Assembly (NCBI GenBank): GCA_945861895.1
Contig: CAMAWF010000014.1
Span: forward strand, 1-55,216
Reading direction: 5' to 3'
Length of the DNA stretch: 55,216 nt
Source of the DNA: Rhizobium sp. Q54
GTDB lineage: Bacteria; Pseudomonadota; Alphaproteobacteria; Rhizobiales; Xanthobacteraceae
The notes beneath the pieces were generated by a model. It searched no databases. It was not told the DNA's origin and saw only the letters and a list, made by a program, of their open reading frames with translations. Shown one piece after another: positions 1 through 9,489 of the stretch. Position 1 is the stretch's first letter. Each line of letters begins with the position of its first letter. A program made the translations under genes and the position numbers.

Positions 1-10
1 CTTTATTGGT

Positions 11-151
11 GGGCTACCCCGCCCGACCTCGGGTCTTTAACCCGAACAGCTCTCTACCCAGAGAGCTGGAGGGCGAGGCCGCCCCAGCGGCCGAAGTCGG
101 CGCGCCGCCCCAGTACAGCGCCGAAAAGACACGAGGTCGGGCGGGTAGCCC
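11..151. repeat. Long inverted repeat enclosing nested hairpins
   Basis: A 21-bp arm at 11-31 is matched in reverse complement by 132-151 with a single missing base. The enclosed 100 bp contains further perfect inverted repeats: 47-54 with 61-68, 77-81 with 88-92, and 97-103 with 118-124. Drawn as one strand this gives a closed stem with three or four branches. Nothing in it resembles a gene. It could be a replication or transfer origin of the adjacent element, a recombination site, or a structured RNA; the sequence alone does not decide. Confidence 0.6.
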
Positions 152-320
152 GACGCGCGCGACCCGCCATAGCGCGTCATTGCAACACCAGCTAACCGCG
201 AGCCCCGCCTTACCCTAAAGGTGGGGCGTAGGGCGGAGTTGTGCACCAACTCCGATGCTGTGCACCGTACCGCTGCACGCCGGCTGGCCTGGGCCTTATC
301 CTTTATTGAAAATGCATTTT
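152..320. repeat. Series of further hairpins, non-coding
   Basis: This gene-free stretch continues the hairpin-rich region. Perfect or near-perfect arms are at 152-158/172-178, 202-211/218-227 (one G-T pair) and 235-241/247-253, and a 12-bp palindrome, AAAATGCATTTT, is at 309-320. From 321 to 375 the DNA becomes AT-rich with no clear feature. Together with 11-151 this makes about eight stem-loops in 310 bp. Confidence 0.5.
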
Positions 321-375
321 GCATGACTTGAGTATTTTTATATGGGTCTCATTCAATGCGTATCATTAATAGAGG

Positions 376-448
376 ACCGAGCGATTTCACCCGGTCTAGA
401 GCGGCTGATTTCGCTCGGTTTAGACCGAGTGTTTTCGCTCGGTCTGGA
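376..448. repeat. Three 24-bp iteron-like direct repeats
   Basis: Three tandem units of about 24 bp lie at 376-400, 401-424 and 425-448. Each has a TTTC.C.CGGT core followed by TAGA or TGGA. The last two units are joined by CTCGGT-ttag-ACCGAG, an inverted repeat. They sit directly beyond the stop codon of the winged-helix gene at 454-810. Iterons next to a Rep-like gene are typical of replication origins of plasmids and integrative elements; an operator role is also possible. Confidence 0.5.
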
Positions 449-730
449 TCGGCTCAGTGCCTCCGGACTTTGAGGTTCAAGGTGTAGATATTGGTCTTGC
501 CCTGGCCGCGCCGTGTGATTTCCAAGAGACCGTTTGCTTCAAGGGATTTGAGATGTTTGCGCACGTTGGTCTCGTGCAGGCCCATGTCCACGGCGAGCCT
601 CTGCTGTCCCGGGAAGCAATGATCGTTCTGCCATGCGTAACTCAGCAGCATGGCGAACGCGAGCTTGTCTCCGGCGCTCAAGTTTTTCGCTTTGAGCAAG
701 AAATTCGGGACCTGGGTAAAGCCGCCGCGG

Positions 731-2626
<1,896 letters not shown>

Positions 2627-2806
2627 AGTCTCAGAAATCCTTGTTTGTGCAGTGTTCGTTCTCGAATTGCCATGTACAATTGGAACAGAAAAAGTGCAAC
2701 ACGATCAGGTCGGTATGCGCAGATATGAGCTACGGTGAGACTACAAAATAATTTTTCTGGCACCAGGAAGCGCTGGATCCGAGCACGGCCTGACGCGGCA
2801 CACGCG
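2627..2806. other. Boundary region beyond the left integrase
   Basis: No gene is visible in these 180 bp. The attachment junction of the left element is expected here because the integrase start codon lies at 2626. No tRNA 3' end (no T-arm GGTTCGAATCC-like signature) could be found, so the boundary cannot be placed to the base. Confidence 0.3.
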
Positions 2807-4270
2807 TCAGCGGTGCAGGCAGGCGTGGATACGCACAAGCCGGCGGCTTTGCGCCGGCACCGCGCGGCCGGCCGCAAGGCTTTCGGTTGCGGTCTTGCAT
2901 GAGAGCCAGAAATAACTCGCCGTGGGATCGACGACGAGGCGCGCCGGGGCAAAATTCGGAGACACCAGCACTGAGAGGAAATGCGTCGTCGAATCCCACG
3001 ACAGCCGGTTGAGTTTGCCGCCGATGCGATGCGACGACACAAAGCGCGGATCGCCCAGCGCCGGATCGGATGCCGCTCCGGTCGCCAAGGCGCGCACTGC
3101 AACTTTGTAGTCCGTCCAGGCTGTCGTGAATTTTGCGGTTTCGACCGCATGGATCAGCATCGCCAGTAAAAATGCACCGGTCGCCGCGCGCACGGCAACC
3201 CAATTCGTCAACGCCGCCATCAGGCGCGGCAGCATCGCCACCGGAGGGTTCAATTGGCCGCCGGCGGCGAGCGCGTAAGCCGCGGCCAGTACGCCGAGCA
3301 CCGGCGTGCCCGCAAGAATGAGGGTGCGGAGGAAATACCGGTTCTGCGAATGAAACGCCTGGTCGAACCACAACCAGTAAATCGCGAGCGCCGCGGCGAC
3401 CACGGCCGCGGCAACAATATGCGCGTTCGACACATCGAGCCACCGCAGAACGAGGAAGATGACCGCATAGCTCGCGAATGCGGCGAGCAACAGGATGACC
3501 AGGCCGCCTGCAAGAATCTCGATGTCGAAGACATGCAGCGCGTTGTGGACAAGAACATCCGCGATGTAGTCGTCGGGCGGGAATGCAATTTTCACGGCAA
3601 CCCAGATCGGCATGGCCACGAGCAGCGCACCGGCCGCCCGCCGAAACGCGAGGTCCCGCTTTCCCCGCAACAGCAGTGTCGCGAGAATGGCGAACGCGAA
3701 TATGACCGCGCCTTCATGGGTGAACACGAGCGCCAGCAGCAGCACGAAGATCAAAGCCGCCTCCGCAACGCCCTTGCGCGCGTAGTGGCAGACAGCGAGC
3801 GCGGGCCAGAACAGCGCATGCGCCATCCACATCTCGGTTGGAGCGCCGAACACCAGCGGACACAGCAGCGCGGCGGAGAAACACGCATAGCTGAAAATGA
3901 CGCGGCCCCTGGATCGATCGGCGGCGAACGTCGCGGCCAGCCCGAGCAACTGCGCCACGAAAAACAGCAAGCCGTAGACAACGATGCCGCCGCGGGCGTC
4001 CTTGCTCAGCGCGACATAGGTCTCGGCCGGCAAGAAAGAGGAGAGATAGACGAACAGACGCCCGGAAATGTTGTGGTAGTGAAATCCCCAGGCATCCTGT
4101 ACGGCGACTGAATAGGAAAAAATCGAGCCATCGCCGTACATCTGCAATTCGTAATGCAGACCGGCGACGACAAAAAGTACCGACCAGATTATCCCGGCTG
4201 CGATGGCGAGGATGCGCAATCGGTCGATGCCGGAACGGCTGGCGCGCTGACCCGATATGCCGGCCTTCAT
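2807..4270 (-). CDS. Polytopic inner-membrane protein, unknown function
   Basis: A 487-residue protein with about ten hydrophobic segments, the first at about residues 18-38 and the last at about residues 350-370, followed by a roughly 110-residue soluble tail. The early loop after the first membrane segment (YELQMYGDGSIFSY) and the general layout recall membrane glycosyltransferase-like proteins, but no diagnostic motif was found. Similar uncharacterised proteins are common in Bradyrhizobium relatives. A GAAGGA ribosome binding site lies next to the ATG. It is transcribed divergently from the binding protein at 4507 and is not part of an obvious operon. Confidence 0.55.
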   Translation of the reverse strand: MKAGISGQRASRSGIDRLRILAIAAGIIWSVLFVVAGLHYELQMYGDGSIFSYSVAVQDAWGFHYHNISGRLFVYLSSFLPAETYVALSKDARGGIVVYGLLFFVAQLLGLAATFAADRSRGRVIFSYACFSAALLCPLVFGAPTEMWMAHALFWPALAVCHYARKGVAEAALIFVLLLALVFTHEGAVIFAFAILATLLLRGKRDLAFRRAAGALLVAMPIWVAVKIAFPPDDYIADVLVHNALHVFDIEILAGGLVILLLAAFASYAVIFLVLRWLDVSNAHIVAAAVVAAALAIYWLWFDQAFHSQNRYFLRTLILAGTPVLGVLAAAYALAAGGQLNPPVAMLPRLMAALTNWVAVRAATGAFLLAMLIHAVETAKFTTAWTDYKVAVRALATGAASDPALGDPRFVSSHRIGGKLNRLSWDSTTHFLSVLVSPNFAPARLVVDPTASYFWLSCKTATESLAAGRAVPAQSRRLVRIHACLHR

Positions 4271-4506
4271 TCCTTCACCATCTTTAGCCGCAGTATCGCG
4301 TTCGCTCCGAAGCGGCGATGCAACCTTGCATAACGGAGTTTAGACGGTCCGAGCCGCGCCGCGCCATTGCGCAACCCCCGCTGTACCGCATGGCGGGCGA
4401 AAATCGCCGCGCGTCAGGCTTGCCAAGGCTGCGGCTAAACTCGACAATGTTTCAAAATACATGCCTGCCGGACAACGCGCAGGCGCGGCTCATCTGGGAG
4501 GAAACC

Positions 4507-5529
4507 ATGCGTCAATTAAAACTTGCGCTGACAAAAATCGCGCCGATCTGCGCGTTCGCGCTCGGCCTCATCATTGCGGGGCCTGCGCAAAGCGCCGATC
4601 CGGTAAAAATCCGCATGTCCTGGGTCGCACCGGTTTCCAACTGGGCGTCGATCGTGCTGGAGAAGAAGGAACTCGCCAGGCATCTGGGCAAATCCTACAC
4701 GCTCGAAACCATCCGCTTTGCCGGCACGCCGCCGATGATCACGGCGATCGCCAATAACGAGCTTGAGGTTTCCAACCTCGCTTATTCGACCTTGGCGATC
4801 GCGATCAAGAACGCAGGCCTCGACGACATCGTCGTCATCGCCGACGAATTCCAGGACGGCGTGCCCGGCCACTACACCGCGGAATACTTCGTTCTCAAGG
4901 ACGGCCCGATTAAGGAGGTCAAGGACCTCAAGGGCAAAGTGGTTGCCACCAATGCCTCCGGCAGCGCGGTCGACGTCGCCATGCGCGCGATGCTGCGCAA
5001 GCATGGGCTGGAGGACAAGCGCGACTACACCGTGATCGAGGCGCCGTTCCCGACCATGCGCGCCATGCTGGCGGAAAAGAAGGTCGATATCATCCCCGGC
5101 GTGCTGCCGTTCTCGCTCGATCCGCAGCTGCGCGCCATCGCGCACCCGCTCTACAAGCAGAGCGAGGCGATCGGCGTAACGCAGATGATCGTGTGGACGG
5201 CGCGCAAGTCGTTCATCGCAAAAAATCGCCCCGCCATGGTCGACTTCATGGAAGACATGCTGCGCATCGTGCACTGGTATCTCGACCCGAAGAACCACGA
5301 AGAGGTCAAGCAGATCGCGGCGAGGGTCACCAAGCAGCCGCCCGAGCGCTTCGGCTGGGTGTTCACCAAGCAGGACACCTATCGCGATCCGAACCTGATC
5401 CCGAACCTCGACGCCTTGCAGCGCAATCTCGACATGACCACGGAGCTCGGCTTCGTGAAGGAGAAGGTCGACCTCAAGAAACACGTCGATCTGTCCATCG
5501 TTCAGGAAGCCGCCAAGCGTCTCAAATAG
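4507..5529 (+). CDS. ABC transporter periplasmic substrate-binding protein (NMT1/SsuA type), orphan
   Basis: A 340-residue binding protein. The ATG at 4507 is chosen because GGGAGG ends five bases upstream and it starts a clear signal peptide (MRQLKLALTK to about GPAQSA). Earlier in-frame starts would bury this signal. The mature protein has the NMT1 pattern: an early VAPVSNW strand, a two-lobe core with DLKGKVVATNASGSAVD, and a late PPERFGWVF segment. It should capture a small organic solute in the periplasm. No permease or ATPase is adjacent, so it must share a membrane complex encoded elsewhere. The substrate cannot be predicted. Confidence 0.85.
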   Translation: MRQLKLALTKIAPICAFALGLIIAGPAQSADPVKIRMSWVAPVSNWASIVLEKKELARHLGKSYTLETIRFAGTPPMITAIANNELEVSNLAYSTLAIAIKNAGLDDIVVIADEFQDGVPGHYTAEYFVLKDGPIKEVKDLKGKVVATNASGSAVDVAMRAMLRKHGLEDKRDYTVIEAPFPTMRAMLAEKKVDIIPGVLPFSLDPQLRAIAHPLYKQSEAIGVTQMIVWTARKSFIAKNRPAMVDFMEDMLRIVHWYLDPKNHEEVKQIAARVTKQPPERFGWVFTKQDTYRDPNLIPNLDALQRNLDMTTELGFVKEKVDLKKHVDLSIVQEAAKRLK

Positions 5530-5554
5530 GGACAACACCACATCTTGCGGTTTT

Positions 5555-5580
5555 GACCCCGGGTGCCCCGCCCCGGGGTC
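5555..5580 (+). terminator. GC-rich hairpin after the orphan binding protein
   Basis: The arms GACCCCGG (5555-5562) and CCGGGGTC (5573-5580) are perfectly complementary with a 10-base loop, 26 bp after the stop at 5529. Only AATTT follows, so it is a weak intrinsic terminator or an mRNA-stabilising hairpin. Confidence 0.45.
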
Positions 5581-5637
5581 AATTTGTGGTGGGGCGTTGC
5601 GGCCTGGCGCCACACGCTTTAATAAGTCTTTACAAAC

Positions 5638-5686
5638 ATGGTTAAAATCGAAAAAATGCAGGCAGTGACTGAGTTTAAATGGTTAA
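5638..5686. promoter_or_regulatory. Two CtrA-like half-sites (ATGGTTAA)
   Basis: ATGGTTAA, the reverse complement of the alphaproteobacterial CtrA half-site TTAACCAT, occurs at 5638-5645 and 5679-5686, just upstream of the secreted-protein gene at 5699. A third exact copy is at 8535-8542. A full TTAA-N7-TTAA site is not present. Confidence 0.3.
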
Positions 5687-5698
5687 CGGGGCTTACCA

Positions 5699-6163
5699 AT
5701 GAAGTACATGTATCAAGCGTTCTTTGCAGTTCTGCTTATCACTCTGGCAACACCGGCTTCCGCCCGGTGGGACGCAAGCTGCAACTGCAATCGGCCGGAT
5801 AGCTGGTACCAAAGCAAACGGGTTGTCCAAGATGCACCTCGCGTCATCGAGCGCAGCCGGCGTTACGTCAACACCGAGCGCGTCATCCCGCGGACCAAGG
5901 TTATCGACCATAACAATCTGATCGTTCACGTGCGCCCGGTCATCCATAAGGACGTGATCGTCCGGCGCGAGAACATCGTCTACAAGAACATCACCGTCCA
6001 CCGCCAGAACAACACCCATCGGGTGGCCGAACAGCACCGCACTGTGACCGATCATCAGACCGTTCGGGGCTCGGTGCGCACCGTCAACGAGGTCCGCACC
6101 GTCAAGGGCCGCGACTGCGATTGCGGCGGCATCACGAAGACCTACGTGAGCAGCCGGTACTAA
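5699..6163 (+). CDS. Small secreted protein rich in charged beta-like repeats, unknown
   Basis: A 154-residue protein with a signal peptide (MKYMYQAFFAVLLIT to about TPASA). A CNC motif follows near the N-terminus of the mature protein. The body is full of Val, Arg and His in short alternating stretches (HVRPVIHKDVIVRRENIVY), which suggests repeated beta strands. Near the C-terminus is another cysteine pair, CDC. The two CxC pairs could form disulphides or bind metal. A strong terminator follows, so it is a single-gene unit. No family is recognised, and function is unknown. Confidence 0.6.
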   Translation: MKYMYQAFFAVLLITLATPASARWDASCNCNRPDSWYQSKRVVQDAPRVIERSRRYVNTERVIPRTKVIDHNNLIVHVRPVIHKDVIVRRENIVYKNITVHRQNNTHRVAEQHRTVTDHQTVRGSVRTVNEVRTVKGRDCDCGGITKTYVSSRY

Positions 6164-6202
6164 AAAACGGTTGCCTCGCCGGCCACTTCGCTGGCGTCGA
6201 TA

Positions 6203-6237
6203 AAAAACTGCCTCGCGATCATCGCGGGGCAGTTTTT
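6203..6237 (+). terminator. Strong intrinsic terminator
   Basis: AAAAACTGCC at 6203-6212 pairs with GGCAGTTTTT at 6228-6237. The stem is extended inside by CGCGAT and ATCGCG, and a T-run forms the 3' side. The flanking A-run and T-run make it work in both directions. It ends transcription from the gene at 5699. Confidence 0.85.
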
Positions 6238-6437
6238 CTTTGTGCGCCTGCCGCTCGCAATTTTTTTCCGCGCAGCGCCTGCGCGACGACGAGCGCTGTT
6301 CTGAATATAATCGGCGCGTACGCGCAGCGTTTGCGCGGCGCCGTTACTGTGACGTGAAATGACGCCACAAGTATTCCCGTTGTTTGGAACCTCTAAAATC
6401 TATTTTTCACATTATTTTTAGGTTTAGGGGCCTGGCT

Positions 6438-6460
6438 GTTGCTGCTATAGCTGCAGCAAC
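6438..6460 (+). promoter_or_regulatory. Hairpin just upstream of the exbB ribosome binding site
   Basis: GTTGCTGC (6438-6445) and GCAGCAAC (6453-6460) are perfect inverted arms with a 7-base loop. They end 3 bases before the GAGGT ribosome binding site of exbB. Such a position could influence translation initiation; no regulator is implied by the sequence. Confidence 0.35.
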
Positions 6461-6475
6461 GGCGAGGTCTTTGTA

Positions 6476-7309
6476 ATGGCGAAATCCCGCACGGCGGCAT
6501 TAGTGCTGGCCGTCTTATTGACCAGCTTTGTACTGCCAACTCTTTCGATGGCGCAGGGCTCGCCGCCTGCTGCGCCGGTGCCCGACGCGCTGCTCAGGTT
6601 ACCGCGCGATCTCACCCCTTGGGGCATGTTTTTGGCCGCCGACATCGTCGTAAAAGCCGTGATGGTCGGACTTGCTCTCGCGTCCGTACTCACCTGGACG
6701 ATCTGGTTCGCGAAGGTCATCGAGCTCGTCTATGCCCGCCGCCGCCTGCGCCGGGCGATCGCCGCGCTTTCCAATGCGCGAACGCTGGCGGAATCCATCT
6801 CGCGCCTGAAGGGGCAGGAAAACGGAGCTCTCACGCTCATCCGCGCTGCCGAGACCGAATTGCGGCTGTCCGCGGATGCGCTCGATCCTGCCGGCGTGAA
6901 GGAGCGCGTCGCCTCCCGGCTCGACCGCATCGAGGCCGAGGCCGGCCGACAGATGAACCGCGGCACCGGCCTGCTTGCGACCATCGGCGCCACGGCGCCG
7001 TTCGTCGGCCTGTTCGGCACCGTCTGGGGGATCATGAATAGCTTCATCGGCATCTCCAAGCAGCACACCACCAATCTCGCGGTCGTGGCGCCCGGCATCG
7101 CCGAAGCACTGCTCGCGACCGCGCTCGGCCTCGTCGCCGCGATCCCTGCCGTGGTGCTCTACAATATTTTCGCGCGCTGGATTTCCGCCTATCGCATGCT
7201 CTACGCTGAGGCCGCCGCCGAGGTGCTCCGGCTGGTGAGCCGCGATCTCGATCGGGCGGCACACGGGCAGCGGCCGGCCGGCCGGCGGCCGAGCGTTGCC
7301 GCCGAATAG
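6476..7309 (+). CDS. exbB: TonB-system energy transducer ExbB
   Basis: A 277-residue inner-membrane subunit of the proton-driven ExbB-ExbD-TonB motor that powers outer-membrane uptake of iron siderophores, haem or cobalamin. It starts with a signal-like segment and a Pro-rich linker. The first membrane helix is at about residues 58-80. After the cytoplasmic loop come the paired helices, with the hallmark [24 protein letters not shown] and, near the C-terminus, [28 protein letters not shown] ribosome binding site precedes the ATG. It is the first gene of an exbB-exbD-tonB operon. An imperfect iron-box-like sequence upstream suggests iron control but is weak evidence. Confidence 0.95.
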   Translation: MAKSRTAALVLAVLLTSFVLPTLSMAQGSPPAAPVPDALLRLPRDLTPWGMFLAADIVVKAVMVGLALASVLTWTIWFAKVIELVYARRRLRRAIAALSNARTLAESISRLKGQENGALTLIRAAETELRLSADALDPAGVKERVASRLDRIEAEAGRQMNRGTGLLATIGATAPFVGLFGTVWGIMNSFIGISKQHTTNLAVVAPGIAEALLATALGLVAAIPAVVLYNIFARWISAYRMLYAEAAAEVLRLVSRDLDRAAHGQRPAGRRPSVAAE

Positions 7310-7330
7310 TCCCTCATTGGGCATTCCGTC

Positions 7331-7759
7331 ATGAGCGTGCGTCTCGACCACGGCAACGAAGACCTGGCGGAGGTCCATGAGATCAACGTCACGCCGTTTA
7401 TCGACGTCATTCTGGTGCTGCTCATTATTTTCATGATCGCGGCTCCGCTCGCGACCGTGGACGTCGCCGTCGATCTCCCGAGTTCGAACGCGCAGCGCCA
7501 GCAGCGGCCGGACAAACCGATTTATCTGACGCTCAAATCCGATTTGAGTCTGACGCTGAACAACGATTTGACCGTCGTGCGCACGACGCTGGCGCCGACG
7601 CTCGATCAGGCCACCGGCGGCGACCGCGAGCAGCGGCTGTTTGTGCGCGCCGACAAGGTCGTGCCCTATGGCGAACTGATGACGCTGATGAACGATCTTC
7701 GCGCCGCCGGTTATCTCAAGATCGCGCTGGTTGGGATGGAAGCGGAGCCGGCAAGATGA
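7331..7759 (+). CDS. exbD: TonB-system proton channel subunit ExbD
   Basis: A 142-residue protein with a short cytoplasmic N-terminus and one membrane helix carrying the essential aspartate, Asp25, in VTPFIDVILVLLIIFMI. A periplasmic domain of about 100 residues follows. In the motor, this Asp is the proton-transfer residue that works with ExbB. The gene begins 21 bp after exbB and its stop overlaps the tonB start by 4 bp (ATGA). Length and motif are standard for the family. Confidence 0.95.
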   Translation: MSVRLDHGNEDLAEVHEINVTPFIDVILVLLIIFMIAAPLATVDVAVDLPSSNAQRQQRPDKPIYLTLKSDLSLTLNNDLTVVRTTLAPTLDQATGGDREQRLFVRADKVVPYGELMTLMNDLRAAGYLKIALVGMEAEPAR

Positions 7760-8457
7760 CCGACCGGCTGCGCGCAATCTTCCATCGTCAATGGCCTGAC
7801 CATGCGCGCTGGCTTGCCTGCTTTGCCGTCGTCTTGTTCCTGCATGTCGGCGGCGCGCTGGCCCTGATGATGCAATGGGACGACAATGAATTAATGGCGA
7901 ACCCGCCGGCGATCACCATCGATCTTGCCGCCGTGCCCATGGCGCCGGAGATCGTGCCGACCGATATGCCGATCGGTCCGCAGCGGATCGAAACGCCGCC
8001 GGAGGCGGAAACGCCACCGCCGGAACCGGAAGTTCAGCTTGAGCCGCCGGAAAAGCCTCCGGAAAAAACCAAAAAGACGGCAAGGCTCACGACCGCGCCG
8101 GCACCGGCCGAACGCCGCTCGCCGATTGCCGCTGCGCCGATGCCGGGCGCCGGCGCCCGCGATTCCAATGCACTGCCGAACTGGAGAAGCCTGCTGGTCG
8201 CCCAGCTTGAGCGCAACAAGCGCTATCCCTCGGATGCCCGCTCGCGCGGCGAGCAAGGCGTGGCGCAGCTCGCTTTTCGCGTCGATCGCTCAGGCGGCGT
8301 TCACGGCGCCCGGATCGTGCGCAGCTCGGGGTCTTCCTCGCTCGACCAGGAAACGCTGGCGCTCGTCCAGCGCGCATCGCCGCTGCCGCCGCCACCGCCT
8401 GAGGTGCACGGCGGCTCGATCGCGGTTGTGGTGCCGATCCGCTACAACATCCGCTGA
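7756..8457 (+). CDS. tonB: Energy-transducing protein TonB
   Basis: A 233-residue protein that spans the periplasm and transmits energy to TonB-dependent outer-membrane receptors. It has an N-terminal membrane anchor (about residues 16-38) and a Pro/Glu/Lys-rich spacer at about residues 70-118. The C-terminal domain runs from about residue 140, with RYPSDARSRGEQGVAQLAF and a VRSSGSSSLDQETLALVQRASPLP-type end split over the last 80 residues. The ATG overlaps the exbD stop, which implies translational coupling. No TonB-dependent receptor is encoded nearby, so it serves receptors elsewhere. Confidence 0.93.
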   Translation: MTDRLRAIFHRQWPDHARWLACFAVVLFLHVGGALALMMQWDDNELMANPPAITIDLAAVPMAPEIVPTDMPIGPQRIETPPEAETPPPEPEVQLEPPEKPPEKTKKTARLTTAPAPAERRSPIAAAPMPGAGARDSNALPNWRSLLVAQLERNKRYPSDARSRGEQGVAQLAFRVDRSGGVHGARIVRSSGSSSLDQETLALVQRASPLPPPPPEVHGGSIAVVVPIRYNIR

Positions 8458-8534
8458 AACCGTCCCGGGATTTGACGCGCATACCTCCGGGCGAGGTCTT
8501 TTGCCCCATTAATCCTTGCGTGGGCACCGCGCCG

Positions 8535-8542
8535 TTAACCAT
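8535..8542 (+). promoter_or_regulatory. CtrA-like half-site TTAACCAT
   Basis: An exact match to the 8-bp CtrA half-site lies about 170 bp before the start of the secreted NlpC-like gene. Compare the two inverted copies at 5638-5686. Confidence 0.25.
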
Positions 8543-8713
8543 AACGGAAGCCTACACCCTACTTTGGCCTCGTTAAACTTGCTCCTGACGGGACAGGACG
8601 AAAGAATGGATTGCATCGAACAAAGTCCCGTGCACAACCGATTGAACAGACAATTTCGGCGCATAAGGGATGCAACAGGGACCGCGCGCGCAAGCGCCGG
8701 TGCGGCGGGGAAC

Positions 8714-9301
8714 ATGAAGAGTCGGGCTTTCGTGCTATTGGTCGCAATCGCAGCACTCGTCTGCGCGCAGCCAGCCTATGCGGCCAACGAAAGCAAGGCC
8801 GAGCGGTTCATGAATGCCGAGCCGCTCGAACCGATGGCGCGCAGCCGCACGGACGCTGCGGAAGCCGCGGCGCAAGTGCCGGGCGCTGCCGCCGTGCTGC
8901 TCGAAGCGCTGCGCTGGCGCGGACGCACCGCGAGCCAGATCGGCGTGCCTGCTAAACTGTGGTGTGCCGATTTCATGAATTTCGTTCTCAAGCGTACCGG
9001 AACGCGCGGCACCAATTCGCGCGCCGCCCGTTCTTTCCTGAAATACGGCACAATCCTCGACGGTCCGCGCGTCGGCGCCATCGCCGTCATGCGCCGCGCC
9101 GGACCGAACAACGGCCATGTCGGCGTCGTGCGCGGCACCGATGGCAAGGGCAACCCGATTGTGGTGTCCGGCAATCACGGCCCGACCGTGATGCAATCGA
9201 CCTACGACAAGAGCCGCGTCCTGGCCTACGTGATGCCGCCGGACTACGTGTTGCAGGAAATGGCTTCGGCCGCCTCGCGCGCCTCCGCTTCCGCTCAATA
9301 A
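8714..9301 (+). CDS. Secreted NlpC/P60-like (TIGR02594-type) protein
   Basis: A 195-residue protein counted from the ATG at 8714, which starts a clean signal peptide (MKSRAFVLLVAIAALVCAQ to about AYA); longer in-frame starts would place 66 residues before it. The mature part carries a cysteine-peptidase-like pattern: Cys84 in KLWCADFMN, His135 in NNGHVGVVRG and Asn154/His155 in VSGNHG. This is the Cys-His-polar arrangement of NlpC/P60 and CHAP folds that cut peptidoglycan peptides or amides. It probably acts in the periplasm on the cell wall. It stands alone between tonB and the giant TPR gene. Confidence 0.75.
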   Translation: MKSRAFVLLVAIAALVCAQPAYAANESKAERFMNAEPLEPMARSRTDAAEAAAQVPGAAAVLLEALRWRGRTASQIGVPAKLWCADFMNFVLKRTGTRGTNSRAARSFLKYGTILDGPRVGAIAVMRRAGPNNGHVGVVRGTDGKGNPIVVSGNHGPTVMQSTYDKSRVLAYVMPPDYVLQEMASAASRASASAQ

Positions 9302-9489
9302 AAAATCTTAACGCCTGTCGTTAACCGCGCGCGCGGGAAACCGCACGGTTAATGGCGCGCGCCGAATTAATGTTAACTCCTGCAATTCCACCGGCCGTCG
9401 GTGTATGGCCGCACTCTTCAGTCTAAGTTCGACCCAAATATCAGCGGGCGGCTCGGACGCGCGATTTGCGCCCGCATGAAGAGGACGCG

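Larger units (their letters stand above)
6164..6475 (+). other. Terminator plus exbB upstream region
   Basis: This 312-bp gap contains the terminator at 6203-6237 and, beyond it, the AT-rich control region of exbB. That region carries an imperfect TTTGGAA-CC-TCTAAAA at 6383-6398 that loosely recalls rhizobial iron-control elements, and a hairpin at 6438-6460 just before the ribosome binding site. Confidence 0.4.
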